Assembly (NCBI RefSeq): GCF_014839805.1 | Contig: NC_051124.1 | Location: 7,998,001 to 8,062,000 of the forward strand | DNA from: Manduca sexta | Lineage: Eukaryota > Arthropoda > Insecta > Lepidoptera > Sphingidae | Direction: 5' to 3' | DNA length: 64,000 bases | Shown: positions 34,920 to 46,751 of the stretch, piece by piece | How positions within the stretch are numbered: position 1 is the stretch's first letter | How the letters are laid out: the number at the start of each line of letters is the position of its first letter | Program-made: the position numbers and the translations under genes | The notes under the pieces: model-generated | The model's database searches: none | The model's input: the letters and a program-made list of their open reading frames with translations, nothing else | Told to the model about the DNA's origin: nothing

Positions 34920-34992
34920 AAAATAAGGTAAACTCTTTCGCGCGGGCGAAGTCGCTAGCAAAGGCTAGGATAATATAAAAATAACTAAATTG
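34920..34992 (-). mobile_element. Very short element, copy B, with 10-bp target duplication
   Basis: ACTATAAAGT flanks the segment at 34910-34919 and 34993-35002. The body carries the same AAATAAGG, GCGCGGGCGAAGTCGCTAGC and AGGCTAGGATAAT blocks as copy A. On the minus strand the GCGACTTCGCCCGCGC part resembles the head of the GCGGCTTCGC family, so it may be a severely truncated member. Confidence 0.65.
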
Positions 34993-35002
34993 ACTATAAA
35001 GT

Positions 35003-36504
35003 CAATTTAGAAAAAGGAAATTTACATTTTACCTCAGGTATACTACGAAAAATAAGCCTCTAGTGAGAAGTATGGATTGTTAAGAATTTATATGGGCTTG
35101 AGCTTGCCACTAGGAGACGTATCACTAAATTTGACTTAATTGTTTATTACCACACGTTTTTAGAAAAACATTGTAAATTGACATAGCTTAGGTTTTCAAA
35201 AAGAATTACCAAAAATTAGGGAGTCTACTTAACCGCATAATGTCGAGGTGGAAGACAGGGCAATCCACTCTTATTAGACACGCGGGAAATAATTATGGTA
35301 CAGTATATGGCTAATTAATTTGTTGTTGCAAAAACAAGTACCTAATTACTAATTTGTAGATATCACAATAATATGTATTTATTCACATCATCGACTCTAC
35401 AAAAATGTTTGCTCAATTATCCTGAATATATTTAGTTGTGGAAATAATCTCGTATCGTTCAAAACTAACTATGCATTGGTCTACATAATAAACTTGAATT
35501 ATTTTGCGAACATATTTCTTTTTCCAATAAAATAAACGCATGCCCTCATTTCATATTCATCAAACGTTATAATAACTTTTTGTTCATTCATGCTTTGAGT
35601 TATTGGACTGGTTTAATATTATTGACGGGCGATTATTTAGACGCGTTATGATTTTTGTTACAGACTTTTCTTTTTACCCTTCCAAAAGAAACAATTCTAA
35701 CCTCAAATCATTATGCGAAAGAATAAGGCAAGAATATTCAACAAAAACATAAAAGACCTCAACGTTCTTCGGAAAGTATATTCGTATTTTAAATTGAATC
35801 TTTTAACACTCTACCATATTTTATGAAACAAGTAGATATGTAACGTCTTGGAACAAAACATAAGGTACTATATTCTATATATGAGTTTAGTATTCACGTG
35901 TAATAGTTATATTCATAATTCCAACTGACTGACAAACAAGATAGGGTTGAGAAGATGACTATAGGTATGAGTTATTTGTGGAAGTTGGTCATTACCCAAC
36001 TACGGCGAACTAAGTAAGGAAATGCGAAAATTGGTACTTTGACTTCTGTTTGTAAACAGAATTTGACTGTTTTCAGCCTTTTTTGATAATCAAGCCGTAA
36101 AAAGGGAAAATAGAAAAGCATAGTTTATCTGGGAAGTAGGCAAGTTTTCGACCAAACTATAATAGTTGCAACAACTGTCAATTATACAAGTGTTATGAAT
36201 TTACCAATTTAATTAAAACACTAATTACGAATTTCATAATATAATGTAAAGAAATTGATAGCTTGTTACACCTGTTAGTGTTATATGTTTTATGTCACAA
36301 GTTATAACATTTTATGTTGGCACTACACTTAGCGTATTCGTCAAAATCTTAGAGCCTTTTGAGCAAAGTATTATCAACTTTTTTTATCGACAAAGTTAAT
36401 GTTCCATTAACCATATAACGCAAATATTCGCTTAAACCCGCCAACATAAAGTTCAAAATCCCTATTTCACGCACGTTAGCAACAGGTATATTAATCTTAG
36501 GAAA
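35003..36504. other. AT-rich non-coding stretch
   Basis: Nothing recognised apart from short AT-rich ORFs. Confidence 0.45.
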
Positions 36505-36700
36505 CTAAACATCAATGGATATCGCACATGGTTCTCGTAAAACCGAACACGCGTCCACCGTGTGGTCTAGAGGGCCACGTTTGTTTGTTACGGTATTATT
36601 CCAGATGACGTCTGCCATAGCCCGGCGACGCATCCAACCCAAACACAGGACCAACGCATTCATATTTAGACGTGTTGCGTGCCGTTTCACACGGCTCTAG
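36505..36700. other. GC-richer island with overlapping ORFs on both strands
   Basis: A 61-codon frame is open on each strand (36515-36700 plus, 36505-36690 minus). On the plus strand an acceptor-like TATTATTCCAG ends at 36602 and a donor-like GTAAACC follows 36701, but the frame ends in TAG right at that donor. Neither product is recognised. It may be a decayed transposon fragment. Confidence 0.3.
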
Positions 36701-36864
36701 GTAAACCATTCAAGCTGCGATATTGGATTTCTGTTTTCCTGTGGATGAATGACAATTTAAGCAGCTTATCGACTTATCTTTATTGTAATACGATTGATTT
36801 CGAATGTAATTGAACTCTATACGTAAGAATAATACCTAACAATGATGATACACACATAATTCCT

Positions 36865-37118
36865 CTCTCTCACTTCCTTAATTCCCGGATGGGTAGGTAG
36901 AGGCAATGCGTACACCCCACCTTTCTTCATGTGTATTTTGTCTCATAATGTGATAGAGAGCGAGTCTCTCTAAACAATCAGCATAATTCCAGACTTCCGG
37001 CTGATAGAGTGCTGAAAACCCAGTATCATTGCCTGACTCGGGATTCGAACCCGAAACCTTGAGAAATAATCGTACCGAGCATGCAATACAAATACACTGC
37101 CGAGCCAAGGCAGTCAGC
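36865..37118 (-). mobile_element. tRNA-derived SINE
   Basis: The minus strand begins CTGACTGCCTTGGCTCGG and has a good B box, GGGTTCGAATCCC, followed by GAGTCAGGCAATGATACTGG and the family body, then CTACCTACCCATCCGGGAAT. The A-box region is less well kept. Confidence 0.8.
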
Positions 37119-37819
37119 CAATAATAATACATTTAGAATAATATTTAACCCGTTGGAAATTGTTGTAGAATACTAATCATTTAAATATTTATCATTAAAA
37201 TTGTAATAATAAAAGTTTCAATAATTTCAATATAAATTATGATTATATCATTGCCGGAAATTTGGCCTGATGGTGATCACCCGTGTTTCCGAAATTGTCT
37301 ATTATATTGACTTAATAACAATTTCTTATGTTTACTTGAATGTTAGACATTTAAATATTCGCAAAATAGTTTTATTTTAATGTTGACTTAAGCTCAAATA
37401 GATTAACTGGTGTTCTTTCAATTTCAATATAAAAAATATAATTTTAATCAAATAGTCAAAAAACAGTTACGGTACAATTGAAAAACACAAAAACTTTGCT
37501 TGATGTAATAAAATCCGTATCTCTTTGTTACACTATCCACAAAAACTCCTATGACGTTCTCAATAGGTTTATATGCCGGGTAAAAATTATTACGTAAGTG
37601 CTGAGAGCCATAAAAAAATTAAGCACGTGGAAAGATTTTATTCTAGTATTTGTTTGTATTACTTCACGAGATCGGACTATTAGGCAAAGCCGTTGCCAAC
37701 AAAAGCTAGTATGGGTATCGTGACTCAAGGAAGCATTAGTAATAAGTATAAAAAGATTATTTCTGAGTTATATTTGTAGTTACCTGATATTTTATACTTT
37801 TAAGTATAGTTAGTGTTTT
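37119..37819. other. AT-rich non-coding stretch
   Basis: No gene recognised. Confidence 0.4.
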
Positions 37820-38126
37820 ATTTTTATTGCTTTGTATGACGAGACGAGCCCGCTGTTCACCCGATAGTAATGATACGACCGCCCATAAACAGCAGAAACA
37901 CCATCCAACACCTTGAATTACAAAGTATTGTTTGGTATTCCACTGCGTTCGCCATCCTGAGACTTGAGATGTTAAGTCCCACTATATCCAGTAGTTACAC
38001 TGGCCACAATGTCCTTCAAACCGAAACACAACAGTGACTACACACTGCTGCTTGGCGGCAGAAATAGACATTGCTGTGGTACCCACCCAGGCGGACTCTC
38101 ACGAATGAGAAACCTACCACCATTGC
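37820..38126 (-). mobile_element. LINE-tail/SINE, GCTGCTTGGCGGCAG family, long copy
   Basis: All family landmarks are present in minus orientation, from GGTAGGTTTCTCATTCG at the 5' end to GTCATACAAAGCAATAAAAA at the 3' end (complement of 37823-37842). Confidence 0.8.
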
Positions 38127-38261
38127 TCCATTCCACCATGTACTCTTATTCTTTTAATTTGTTATCTTAACGTAGAAAAAGCGCTATATTAGGTTAATTA
38201 AGCAATCATATAAATATTTTAATGAAACGCTTAGTGTTAAGATTAATACGTGGTATAGGTT

Positions 38262-38436
38262 ATTTCATCCACGAAGACGCACCCTACCACCCAGAGCGTG
38301 TGTTGCGTGGTAAGGGGACTGATCCAAGCACTTTCCCCGACGTTATCTATCGTAGTGTGCGTGTTCACTTATGCTACGCACTCACACTGAAAGGGTTTAA
38401 GGAACGTAGTAGGGACGCGTCTTGGTGGATGAAATG
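38262..38436. mobile_element. Fold-back MITE with ATTTCATCCAC termini
   Basis: ATTTCATCCACGAAGACGC at the left is matched in inverted form by GCGTCTTGGTGGATGAAAT at the right, one mismatch, and pairing continues inward to ACCCTAC/GTAGGG. The interior has further self-complementary parts (GTGTGCGT and ACGCACTCACAC). A 71-codon ORF across it is incidental. The target duplication is not clear. Confidence 0.75.
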
Positions 38437-38944
38437 ATTTATAAATGTTACTTTGATTGATGAAATGCAATAAGTTTGGGAGCTATGAGGGAATATTATG
38501 AAGATATACTCTCGTATTATAATTATTATTTTTTTATTTCCTGTAGTCAAACACAAGAAAAAAAAATTACGGATGGCCACAGTAAGGCATGTTGCGTAAA
38601 TTAAAGCTGTCCACTTTATCGGCGTCAGAGAACTAGTTTTGGATTAAATAGCTCAGCGTGACAGGCGAGCGATTTTCGCAAATTACTGGCATTTGCAGCA
38701 ACATCAGCGGCCAAATTACTGGTTTTGGTGTTATGCCGATTTACCGACTCGACCCATCCTAAAATCAAAGTAATTTACATGCAATTTGAAGAAATTTGCT
38801 GTTTGATATAAATCTCTCTGCGTTTTTTGGCTTCTCCCGTTATTTGTGTTACAAATGGAGGATGCAATGTTGAAGTTTAGCATTACACATAGTGGATATT
38901 ATTGTTGTCTATTTTCAGTTACATTATATACTCATCACGTCTAC
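38437..38944. other. Non-coding stretch
   Basis: No supported gene or repeat. Confidence 0.4.
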
Positions 38945-39170
38945 ACCACGAGGTATGCAGATGTGCGACTACGGAACCTACTTTTCGCCAAATGTGTGCC
39001 GTCCCATGATGTGATAGGTGGCTAGTTTATCGCCACATCGAGCACATATTCCTAGCTCTGAGCTAATATTGAGCACAAAACCCAAATACCATTTTGCCAG
39101 ACCTGGGACTCGACCCTGGAAGCTCAGAGCAGTAGTACCGCGCACCCAATACAGCTGCGTCATTAGTTGT
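38945..39170 (-). mobile_element. tRNA-derived SINE
   Basis: Minus strand: GACGCAGCTGTATTGGGTGC in the head, B-box-like GGTCGAGTCCC, then CTGGCAAAATGG and GATGTGGCGATAAACTAGCC as in the other family members. Confidence 0.75.
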
Positions 39171-39171
39171 G

Positions 39172-41226
39172 GTTTTATTCAGTAAATAAATAAAAAAGCC
39201 TTCATATTTATTGCGACAAAAAATAGTACACTAATCTTAGAAGCTAGGTTTATAATTAGTTTTAACTGAATACTTATATCATCAAAGTGACTTATAAATT
39301 AGCTTTAATTAATAATTTGTTTGAATGGGTTTTCATCAGTAAGTAAATCATTATTATTATGTTCTCATAGGATGCACCATCACCGAAGTCAAATGTTTTT
39401 CACCGCACATGACTATTCACAATTAATGATACCAGATTATGTACTATCACCTTTAAAGATGTATTGGTAAGAGAAAAGGAAGGTAGTCCTTGGGTATGTA
39501 GGAATCTTACACACTATACGCAATGTAATAGCAATCTGTAACTACGTTAGTTTTCCTGTAGACATTTGTACGTATTTATGATAAGATAAATATGTCCACA
39601 TCATACCTGCCACTGTACTTATCAAAGTATTATTATATTTATTAAAGTGGAAAAGTTAATTGCTTTACTCACACTCCTATTTTGCTAGTAACAGTGAGTT
39701 CTAACCAGATATTTTCGTTTCCATATCTTATCGTTTAGCCAATCTGTAGTGCATGAGAGCAAAATTGTATGTACGATCAATGTTGAAACTTGATGTTATT
39801 ATTACAGAGTTTAAATTTCTATGACGATTAGAAACGTATGCCAGATGTCAAATTTTCCACGTCAGCTTCAGGATTGTTCGGCATTGGCGGAATCTGTTCA
39901 TTCACGAACGTATTTTCGGCGTATAGTCAGGAATGGTGTCATCGGCACGCATGTGGGACTGTAGGTTACCGACCCCAGTGGCGCAATGCAAACAAACAGC
40001 TGATCGATATCTCTGTTTCGATGGAACCGTGTACAAGCAGTATTCGGCTACTCACCCGAATGGCATTGACGTTACAAAGTCACAAAAACAATACAAGCTT
40101 GCATGACATGACAATTGTGATGCTCTTGTCCAAACTTGTGGTAACACATTGATATAATATACGTGGTAGTATATTTTAACTTATTGTTCAAGACTAGGAA
40201 ACAAATGTGCTGGTGATAATTTGTCAAACTTATTAACACTAATCGTATTTATTAGATATTGACATTGATTACACTGCACTCGTCAACCTAAGGCTTTAGA
40301 TGTTACATCTCATAAAAGTCCGATATTTATAGTTACAAAAAATAATTCGAGTAATAAAATTGATTAAACAGCCAGGGAGAAAGGAAAATCTGTTTACCCA
40401 AGTTCCTTTTTGTAAACTTGATCCCCTAAAATTTTAACCAGTCTCAAACTGCCTTTTACTCTGAATTGCGTAGGTAAGTCGAGAAAATATCGCGTGATAA
40501 TTTATTAAGCCTCCACGAAGACGCATGGTGTGGAGCTCGGATAAATGAGACTAATTTATTTAAACGATATTATTTCTAAAAGCGTCTTTTCAGGATCGTC
40601 TTGTAAAACGAGTAGACAGAGACAGTCGTTATTTATTTTGGACCTTTATTAAATATCTTCTTTGGAACTCTACTCGGAATTTATTATTATAAATTGTTTG
40701 TCAAAAATTGCTGGAAGATTTCTTCTACGGTCTATATAAAATTTAGAAAATGTGCTTTGGTCCGAATATCATTTAATATTTTTTTTACATTCAAGATAAG
40801 TTCTTATGTTTTTCTTAAGTTAATCTTAAATATTTTTATTACAAGAAATGTACTGCATAGTTATTTATAAAACTAATAACTAAATTCTTATAAAAAATTG
40901 ATGTAGATAAGTTGTATGATGTCTGAATTTTTGGCCCAGTGTCCGTGCAGCCGAATTGCCTTCGAAGATAAATCGGACTGTACATATTTACATTTTTATA
41001 TAGTATGGAGAGATAGGGATCGTAGCAACTTTGGCTCGACTTTTGGGCGGACATGATAAATGATAAGTATTGTTAGCACAAAACCTGTGTTTGTTTCTCG
41101 TTTCAGTTTCTTGGCAGATACACAGCCACTAGAGAAAAGTGAATAAAAAAACCAAAGACTTCTAGACTGACCTATATATCTAATTCGATAACACTGATTT
41201 TAAGTGAGTTTCCGTGCCAAAAAATA
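39172..41226. other. Mostly AT-rich stretch with one unresolved ORF
   Basis: A 104-codon ORF at 39838-40152 lies in locally higher GC (about 39840-40090) after a reasonable acceptor-like TTATTATTACAG ending at 39807. No domain is recognised and no donor stands out. I do not call it a gene. Confidence 0.35.
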
Positions 41227-41282
41227 AACGAAACATAGTATAGTTCTTAAGTTTAACGAAACATAGTATAGTTCTTAAGTTT
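41227..41282. repeat. Perfect 28-bp tandem duplication
   Basis: The 28-bp unit starting AACGAAACATAGTATAG occurs twice head to tail (41227-41254 and 41255-41282) without mismatch, which indicates a recent event or a read-level artefact. Confidence 0.92.
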
Positions 41283-43261
41283 GTCTAGAAATTGAATTAT
41301 AATGGATTTGTTCAGTGCATGATGGAATTTATTTTTTAAATAAAGCATTACATTTCATTGTGTAAGTTAAAAAAATGTTTTGGTGAAGTCTATTTGTTCC
41401 TTTATTTGAGAACATTATTTCAGGACTACAATGTACGATTGTTTGCAACTGTTCAATAATATTTTAATGTTATATTGTGCGCTTAAATTTCTATGATACA
41501 ATATTCTTTACAGTAAACATTGATCCCTGTGAAGTTAATTTTAATGAGAGCCTTTTGCTCTCTGGCATTCGTAAGTATTCAGTAGAGATGCTATTTCTTT
41601 TGGGGAAACATTTTAATTTGCATAGGAATGTTTATTTATGACTTGAATAGCGAGCATTTAAAAACCATATCGATAAGTATTCATTTTAAGATAAGAAATA
41701 TTAAAAGCCGGCTTGATTTCTTTGTTTAAAGTCAATGTCAAAATATCTTTATTTAAATAGCCTTTTTTCGACTCTCATAAATCGTCATGAGTCTAACAGC
41801 TCTTCGGAACGTGTTATTGTTGTGTAGAAGATGCGTGAGAAACTTCTTGAGCATCACAATCGGAGAACATAAAAATACATACAGTGGAACATAAGGCCTC
41901 CTGTTTTTGAAGACTGCAAATAAAATAAAAAACGTCAAAAGTACTTCTTAATCTACCTAAAGCATTTGTCATAAAAGCTATTTAATTGCCTACGTGTCCA
42001 ATAAACGAATTTCAAACAAAAGTAAAATAAATCCAACAAAATAAAACTAAACAGTATTGGAATTCATTCGACGTATCCAGGTATTTGGAGTTGTTGCCAA
42101 CCCGTATATACTCGTGCACGCTGCCCGCGATGTGTACGAGATTTTAATTAAATTTGTCCAAACATCCGTAGTCAGCTCTCTTATATAGTTTAGGTGGATT
42201 TTTAGTGCGGTAATATGACACTACTTTTACTTCGCAGGTCTCGTTTTAAGACTCGTACACGATTTTATAATCTAAGATTAATCCGTTGTAAAAGTAACAG
42301 TAAAGAAAAGTCATAGGAATGCCACAATACAATGCCCACACCACAAATGTTATAATTTTGACAAAAGTAATAGTAACTTTACCTGTTAACATCAATGGGG
42401 TAACTGTGTGCAAATATTAAATTTCTAGAATTTGACAAATGTATCTAAAATTAATAATGTTTTGGTGTCGTTTGATAGTCATTACTGTTCTTAAATTTTC
42501 GTAAGAACTTATATTGAATTTATTGTTTCGAATAGGACAACTCATAAACAAAGTTAAGTAATAACGTTAGCAATCCTATTTCTTACGGGTCGGAAAGTTG
42601 TGCACTCGTAACACTGTACGCGACAATGTAATTTGTCCCAGTCCCAATGCTATTATATTTGGGAGTTGGGATTCGCTTGTTTAAACCAGTTACACCATGC
42701 GTATATAGGTCTTTGTAGATTAATACTGACGAATACTATGCGGCCTTTTACATTTAATAAATTCTGTTACTTCGTCGCTTCGGGCGTCGGATTTTTCATT
42801 TATATAAACACACGAATAGCCAGTGAGAGTCTAGACTAAAGGGAATTATGAATACTTATTTATTTTAGTATGTATAGCAATTAGAATATTATATTTATTT
42901 ATGTTGTACAAAATAGGACATTAGAACTATTCTTAACATCAACATCAATATTATTTACTGCTTCTGCCTTGCATACTATTATTTAGAAAGTTTAAAGTGC
43001 ACGTTTCGTTCCACATTTCAAGGCACAATGTTTACGAAGATTACTACTATCGTCTATGTATAAAACTTTTACCCAGTAAACTGATTAATGGCTCTTAAGT
43101 AGCACATCAGCACATCTATAAGATTTATAAGAGAACTATGATTGATGGACAGTCACAGACCGATGCGTTTTTGTAGTAACATTGACAGAACTTTCCCTTT
43201 CGTGAGTCTCGTTTTGCTACCGATAACTACGATCAATGCCAGTTGCGAGTGCTACTATACG
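41283..43261. other. AT-rich non-coding stretch
   Basis: No gene or repeat recognised with confidence. Confidence 0.45.
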
Positions 43262-43590
43262 GCGTTGTTTTAACATTGTGTTAATAAACCAAAATACATA
43301 AGTTCCGTCTTATCTCTGCTAAGATTCAGCCAAAAAAATTCACGAATAATGAATATTTAAAAAAAATCCAGTTTACTTTCTCGATTATTTTGTGGTTATG
43401 CGAACATGGCGTGTGAGTGTGCGTATTTTTGACTGAAATTATGATGTTTCTGCTGCAACGAATTTTCTTAAAGTAGTAAAAGCATTAGGGCGCGTACAAT
43501 TAAAATTACTGTTTACTGATATTAATTATGTTCGAAACTTTTTTACATCTACGATCCGAGTCACTAATTGTAAAGTGTTCGGGAAGGTAA
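43262..43590. mobile_element. Diverged MITE, same family as 30541-30914
   Basis: Collinear blocks include TAACATTGTGTTA, GCGAACATGGCGTGTGAGTG, TATTTTTGACTGA, GATGTTTCTGCTGCAACGAA and TTAGGGCGCGTA. The terminal inverted repeats are too decayed to define exactly. Confidence 0.65.
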
Positions 43591-43599
43591 CTATGTGGT

Positions 43600-44521
43600 T
43601 TCATTTGGGAACGTAATAAAAATAAAATTATTGAATTGAAAAAATGATTTGTATTTTGTATAACAATGATCATCACTTTTTTTTCGATACTGAGTAAGAT
43701 GAATAATACACTATTCTAATATTACATTTTTTAAAGTGAAACTACGATACAGAATGCCAGCGAAGAAAAATCTACTTGTAGAATAAATCAATTTTCAACA
43801 CTATTTTTATCCGTGGACGTGCGTCGAAACACAAATAGATTTTTGTGAATGTTCAAATTAGATTCCTGAAAGCGACACTCTAAATGGAAACGTTTCACGT
43901 AGGGACCCTTCGGCGCGTCGGCGAGCTGTGTTTGACTTAAAAAATCTTTGATGTTGATTTATTGTTGGTATTGCTAAAACACACCGACATAGCTTTTATT
44001 TTAATGGCCGGTAAATGTTCGTTAGCATTCGAAGTATGCATAAAAATATCAAAACAATCAAAATATGCGGATATCTCGACTCAAGGATAAAATGTATAAT
44101 GCTGATGTCTTATCGCAAAAAACTTCTTTAATCTTATGTACCGAAAGTCTTCGATTCTGTTATCAGTCATTATCAATGTTGTGTAATTTGATATGATTAC
44201 TATAAATCAATCAGACATTATCATGAATTGATTTTTGCAAGCTATTCATTTCGCACACGTTTTGCCGTAAGACGTGTTTATTTTATTGTCTAATAAAAAT
44301 TCTGAGTAATTTATCTTAATAAAAGTCTGTGATATAACTTTATTTATCGAAAATTTTGTATAATGATTTCTTATGTTTACGCGAATGTTAGACAATTTAG
44401 TAATCGATTCAGCTACAGGAAAATCTAAGGAATTCGTGGAAATAACATCGAGTTGCAAGATAAGTGTGAAATGGGCTTTATAACGGAACAAATTAAAACA
44501 ATTAAAAACCCTTACGGTACA
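43600..44521. other. AT-rich non-coding stretch
   Basis: No gene. The 112-codon minus-strand ORF (44246-44584) overlaps the plus-strand candidate exon at 44526 and its AT-rich flank; it is not supported. Confidence 0.45.
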
Positions 44522-44525
44522 GTGA

Positions 44526-44601
44526 ATGTCGACCATGTGTTCTCCTGTTGATGTTACTTCGTTGTATCGGCACTCAGAGGTCAAGCCACCAGTGACCGTG
44601 G
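44526..44601 (+). CDS. Candidate first coding exon with strong splice donor
   Basis: An ATG at 44526 opens 25 codons, MSTMCSPVDVTSLYRHSEVK then PPVTV plus one base (G), followed at once by the consensus donor GTAAGTCT at 44602. An in-frame TGA directly precedes the ATG, as expected for a 5' UTR-to-start transition. The local base composition is balanced, unlike the AT-rich flanks. CAG at 44520-44522 could be an acceptor, but its upstream tract is not pyrimidine-rich, so the transcript may start nearby instead. I do not recognise the peptide. It may be an alternative N-terminus of a long plus-strand gene; the downstream exon is not identified here. Confidence 0.4.
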
Positions 44602-44607
44602 GTAAGT

Positions 44608-46261
44608 CTTAAAAATTATTATTATAAATATTTTATTCAAATCGTATACATGTATTATTATGAGGCGTAATGGTCACTATCTTTTTTCTTGTTTTGCAAA
44701 TCACACTCAAGATTGTACTGAAGAGCTGCTGTAAATTGTATATACCAGAATATTATTGCCATAAGGTTTATGAAATACGTGCCTTTTATATTAAATGTTT
44801 TGAAGGTACTTTCCGTCGCCTCTCGACGTAAATTTTGCTGCTATAAATAGTTCGGCACCTGAATGAATGAGACATTGGATATATCTATTTACGTTTTCTT
44901 GGTGAAAAAAATAAAATATTACGAGACTTTTTTTTATTTCAATAATATAAATATAAACAGAACGAAATAGAAAATATTATTTATAATTAGGTACATAAGA
45001 TTACATAAACTGATGCAATTAATCGATATTTTGCTTGCTGTCTAGAATATGTATTATCATAATAACATTGAGGTGGAGCCTATCGCCATATCAGGCGCAA
45101 ATACAATATCGGTACTCGTTAGAATTATGTTTTTGACGTTTCATATCCGAGCGCCGTAAGCTGTATTGCACGGAATTATGTACTACGGACATACGTCTGT
45201 TATCACTACACTATAGTTCATAATTATGGAATTTCATTATTTTGATGATTACTATTTTACATAAAATCGGGATAAATTATAGAAAATTGCTTATGTACGT
45301 CCCAGTCAGCAGGTTTTAGTTCAAATCCTAATGTAATAATGTATAACATCAATTATTTAATCTGTAATTGATGTATTTCCAAGAATTAATGGGAGAATGA
45401 AGAAGAATAATGTTCGAGCACAACGTATATTTCGAACTAACTTTTAAACCTATCCTCCACCACTCGTTATAATTCATACTAGTGTTTTATACACTACAGA
45501 ACAAATTACAACCACGGAACAAAGCTGTAGCTTTTGTGCCGTGATTACAACTTATTCTTGTAATCACGGAACGACAAATCTCAATTTTCGGCGCTTATAA
45601 AAACAAAAAAATATATATCAGCTGAATTTAAAAGTCTTAAAAATTGTTTAAAATCGCAAAATATAAATTCGTTTATAGTTGGAGAATAAATGTGGCGAAT
45701 TTCAAACCATCGTAAAATAGTGTCGTATTCTCCACGGCGCTAACTTGAGCTGCCTTCTAGTGTTGTAAGGTATGACCGTCGCGGAAAGTTAAATATATAA
45801 TTTGCGAGATGGAACTATTGTGGAAAGTTTCACCACAGATTCGCTCAAGTCTGACTGCACGAAATGTCAACGAACGACACGTTTTACTCGTATTGTTTTG
45901 AGCCGGGCCATTACTGCTTTTATAGTAACGAGCAGTTAAGGCGATACCTCAAGGTCCATTTTCATACATTTTGTTTCGGCTTTAATCTGGGTAACTAAAC
46001 AAGTATTGGCAAGTAAAGAATTTAAATTCACGTCTAGTTAGTGATTAGTTCTCGCAGTTGAAAGAAAAACGTAAAAATAATTAATAATCATGGATATTTC
46101 GGCCTTTAAAATTTAATATGACGAAATTTACAACAGAAAGATCTACGGTCTGTTGCGTGTATTCTAATTTTGAATGGTTAAATATTTTTTTATTTATCGT
46201 TATATTGCAATAGACATAAAGAATTTGTCCCCGATATGATTTACCCCCTATCACATCATGA
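44608..46261. other. AT-rich stretch, possibly intronic
   Basis: At about 45072-45170 there is a short tRNA-SINE body fragment (minus strand: GCGCCTGATATGGCGATAGG). No gene is otherwise supported. Confidence 0.4.
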
Positions 46262-46595
46262 CACCGAATAAATAATAATAATATGAGCCCTGTATTATAT
46301 ACTGTCCCACTGTTGAACACGGGCTTCCTCTACTGCTAAGAGGGATTAGGCCTTAGTCCACCACGCTGACCTAGTGCGGATTGGTAGACTTCACACACCG
46401 TCGAAATTCCTATAGAGAACTTCTCAGATGTGCAGGTTTCCTCACGACGTTTTCCTTCACGGTTAAAGCAAGCGATAATTCAGAAAGAACACACACATAA
46501 TTTTAGAAAAGTCAGAGGTATGTACCCTTTGGTGTTCTAACCTGCGGACATTCATCTCGGCAGTCCGTTCCACGACCAAATAGGCTATCGCCGCT
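46262..46595 (-). mobile_element. tRNA-derived SINE, second copy of the 24083 family
   Basis: Same orientation and layout as 24083-24420: AGCGGCGATAGCCTATTTGG head, GTTAGAACACCA in place of a good B box, the AAAACGTCGTGAGGAAACC core, CAGCGTGGTGGACTAAGGC, and an (ATT)n end. No clear target duplication. Confidence 0.8.
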
Positions 46596-46751
46596 AACTG
46601 AGAGACGGAATATATACGTCGAAAAGTGGGTACATTAGTTGGGCAACCATCGAGCCACAACTTGATGGTTTTAACTTATGATTTAACCTCTACCTACGCC
46701 TAGTTTTCTTAACATACATATTTTCAACATAAATGCGCAAATTATTTTCAA

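Noticed and set aside
33994..34990. LTR retrotransposon bounded by the two 71-bp repeats
   Set aside because: The repeats are too short for LTRs, the interior has no coding, and copy B has its own target duplication.
44246..44584. 112-codon minus-strand ORF
   Set aside because: It has no ATG at its start, runs into AT-rich sequence, and its GC-richer part is better explained by the plus-strand exon candidate.
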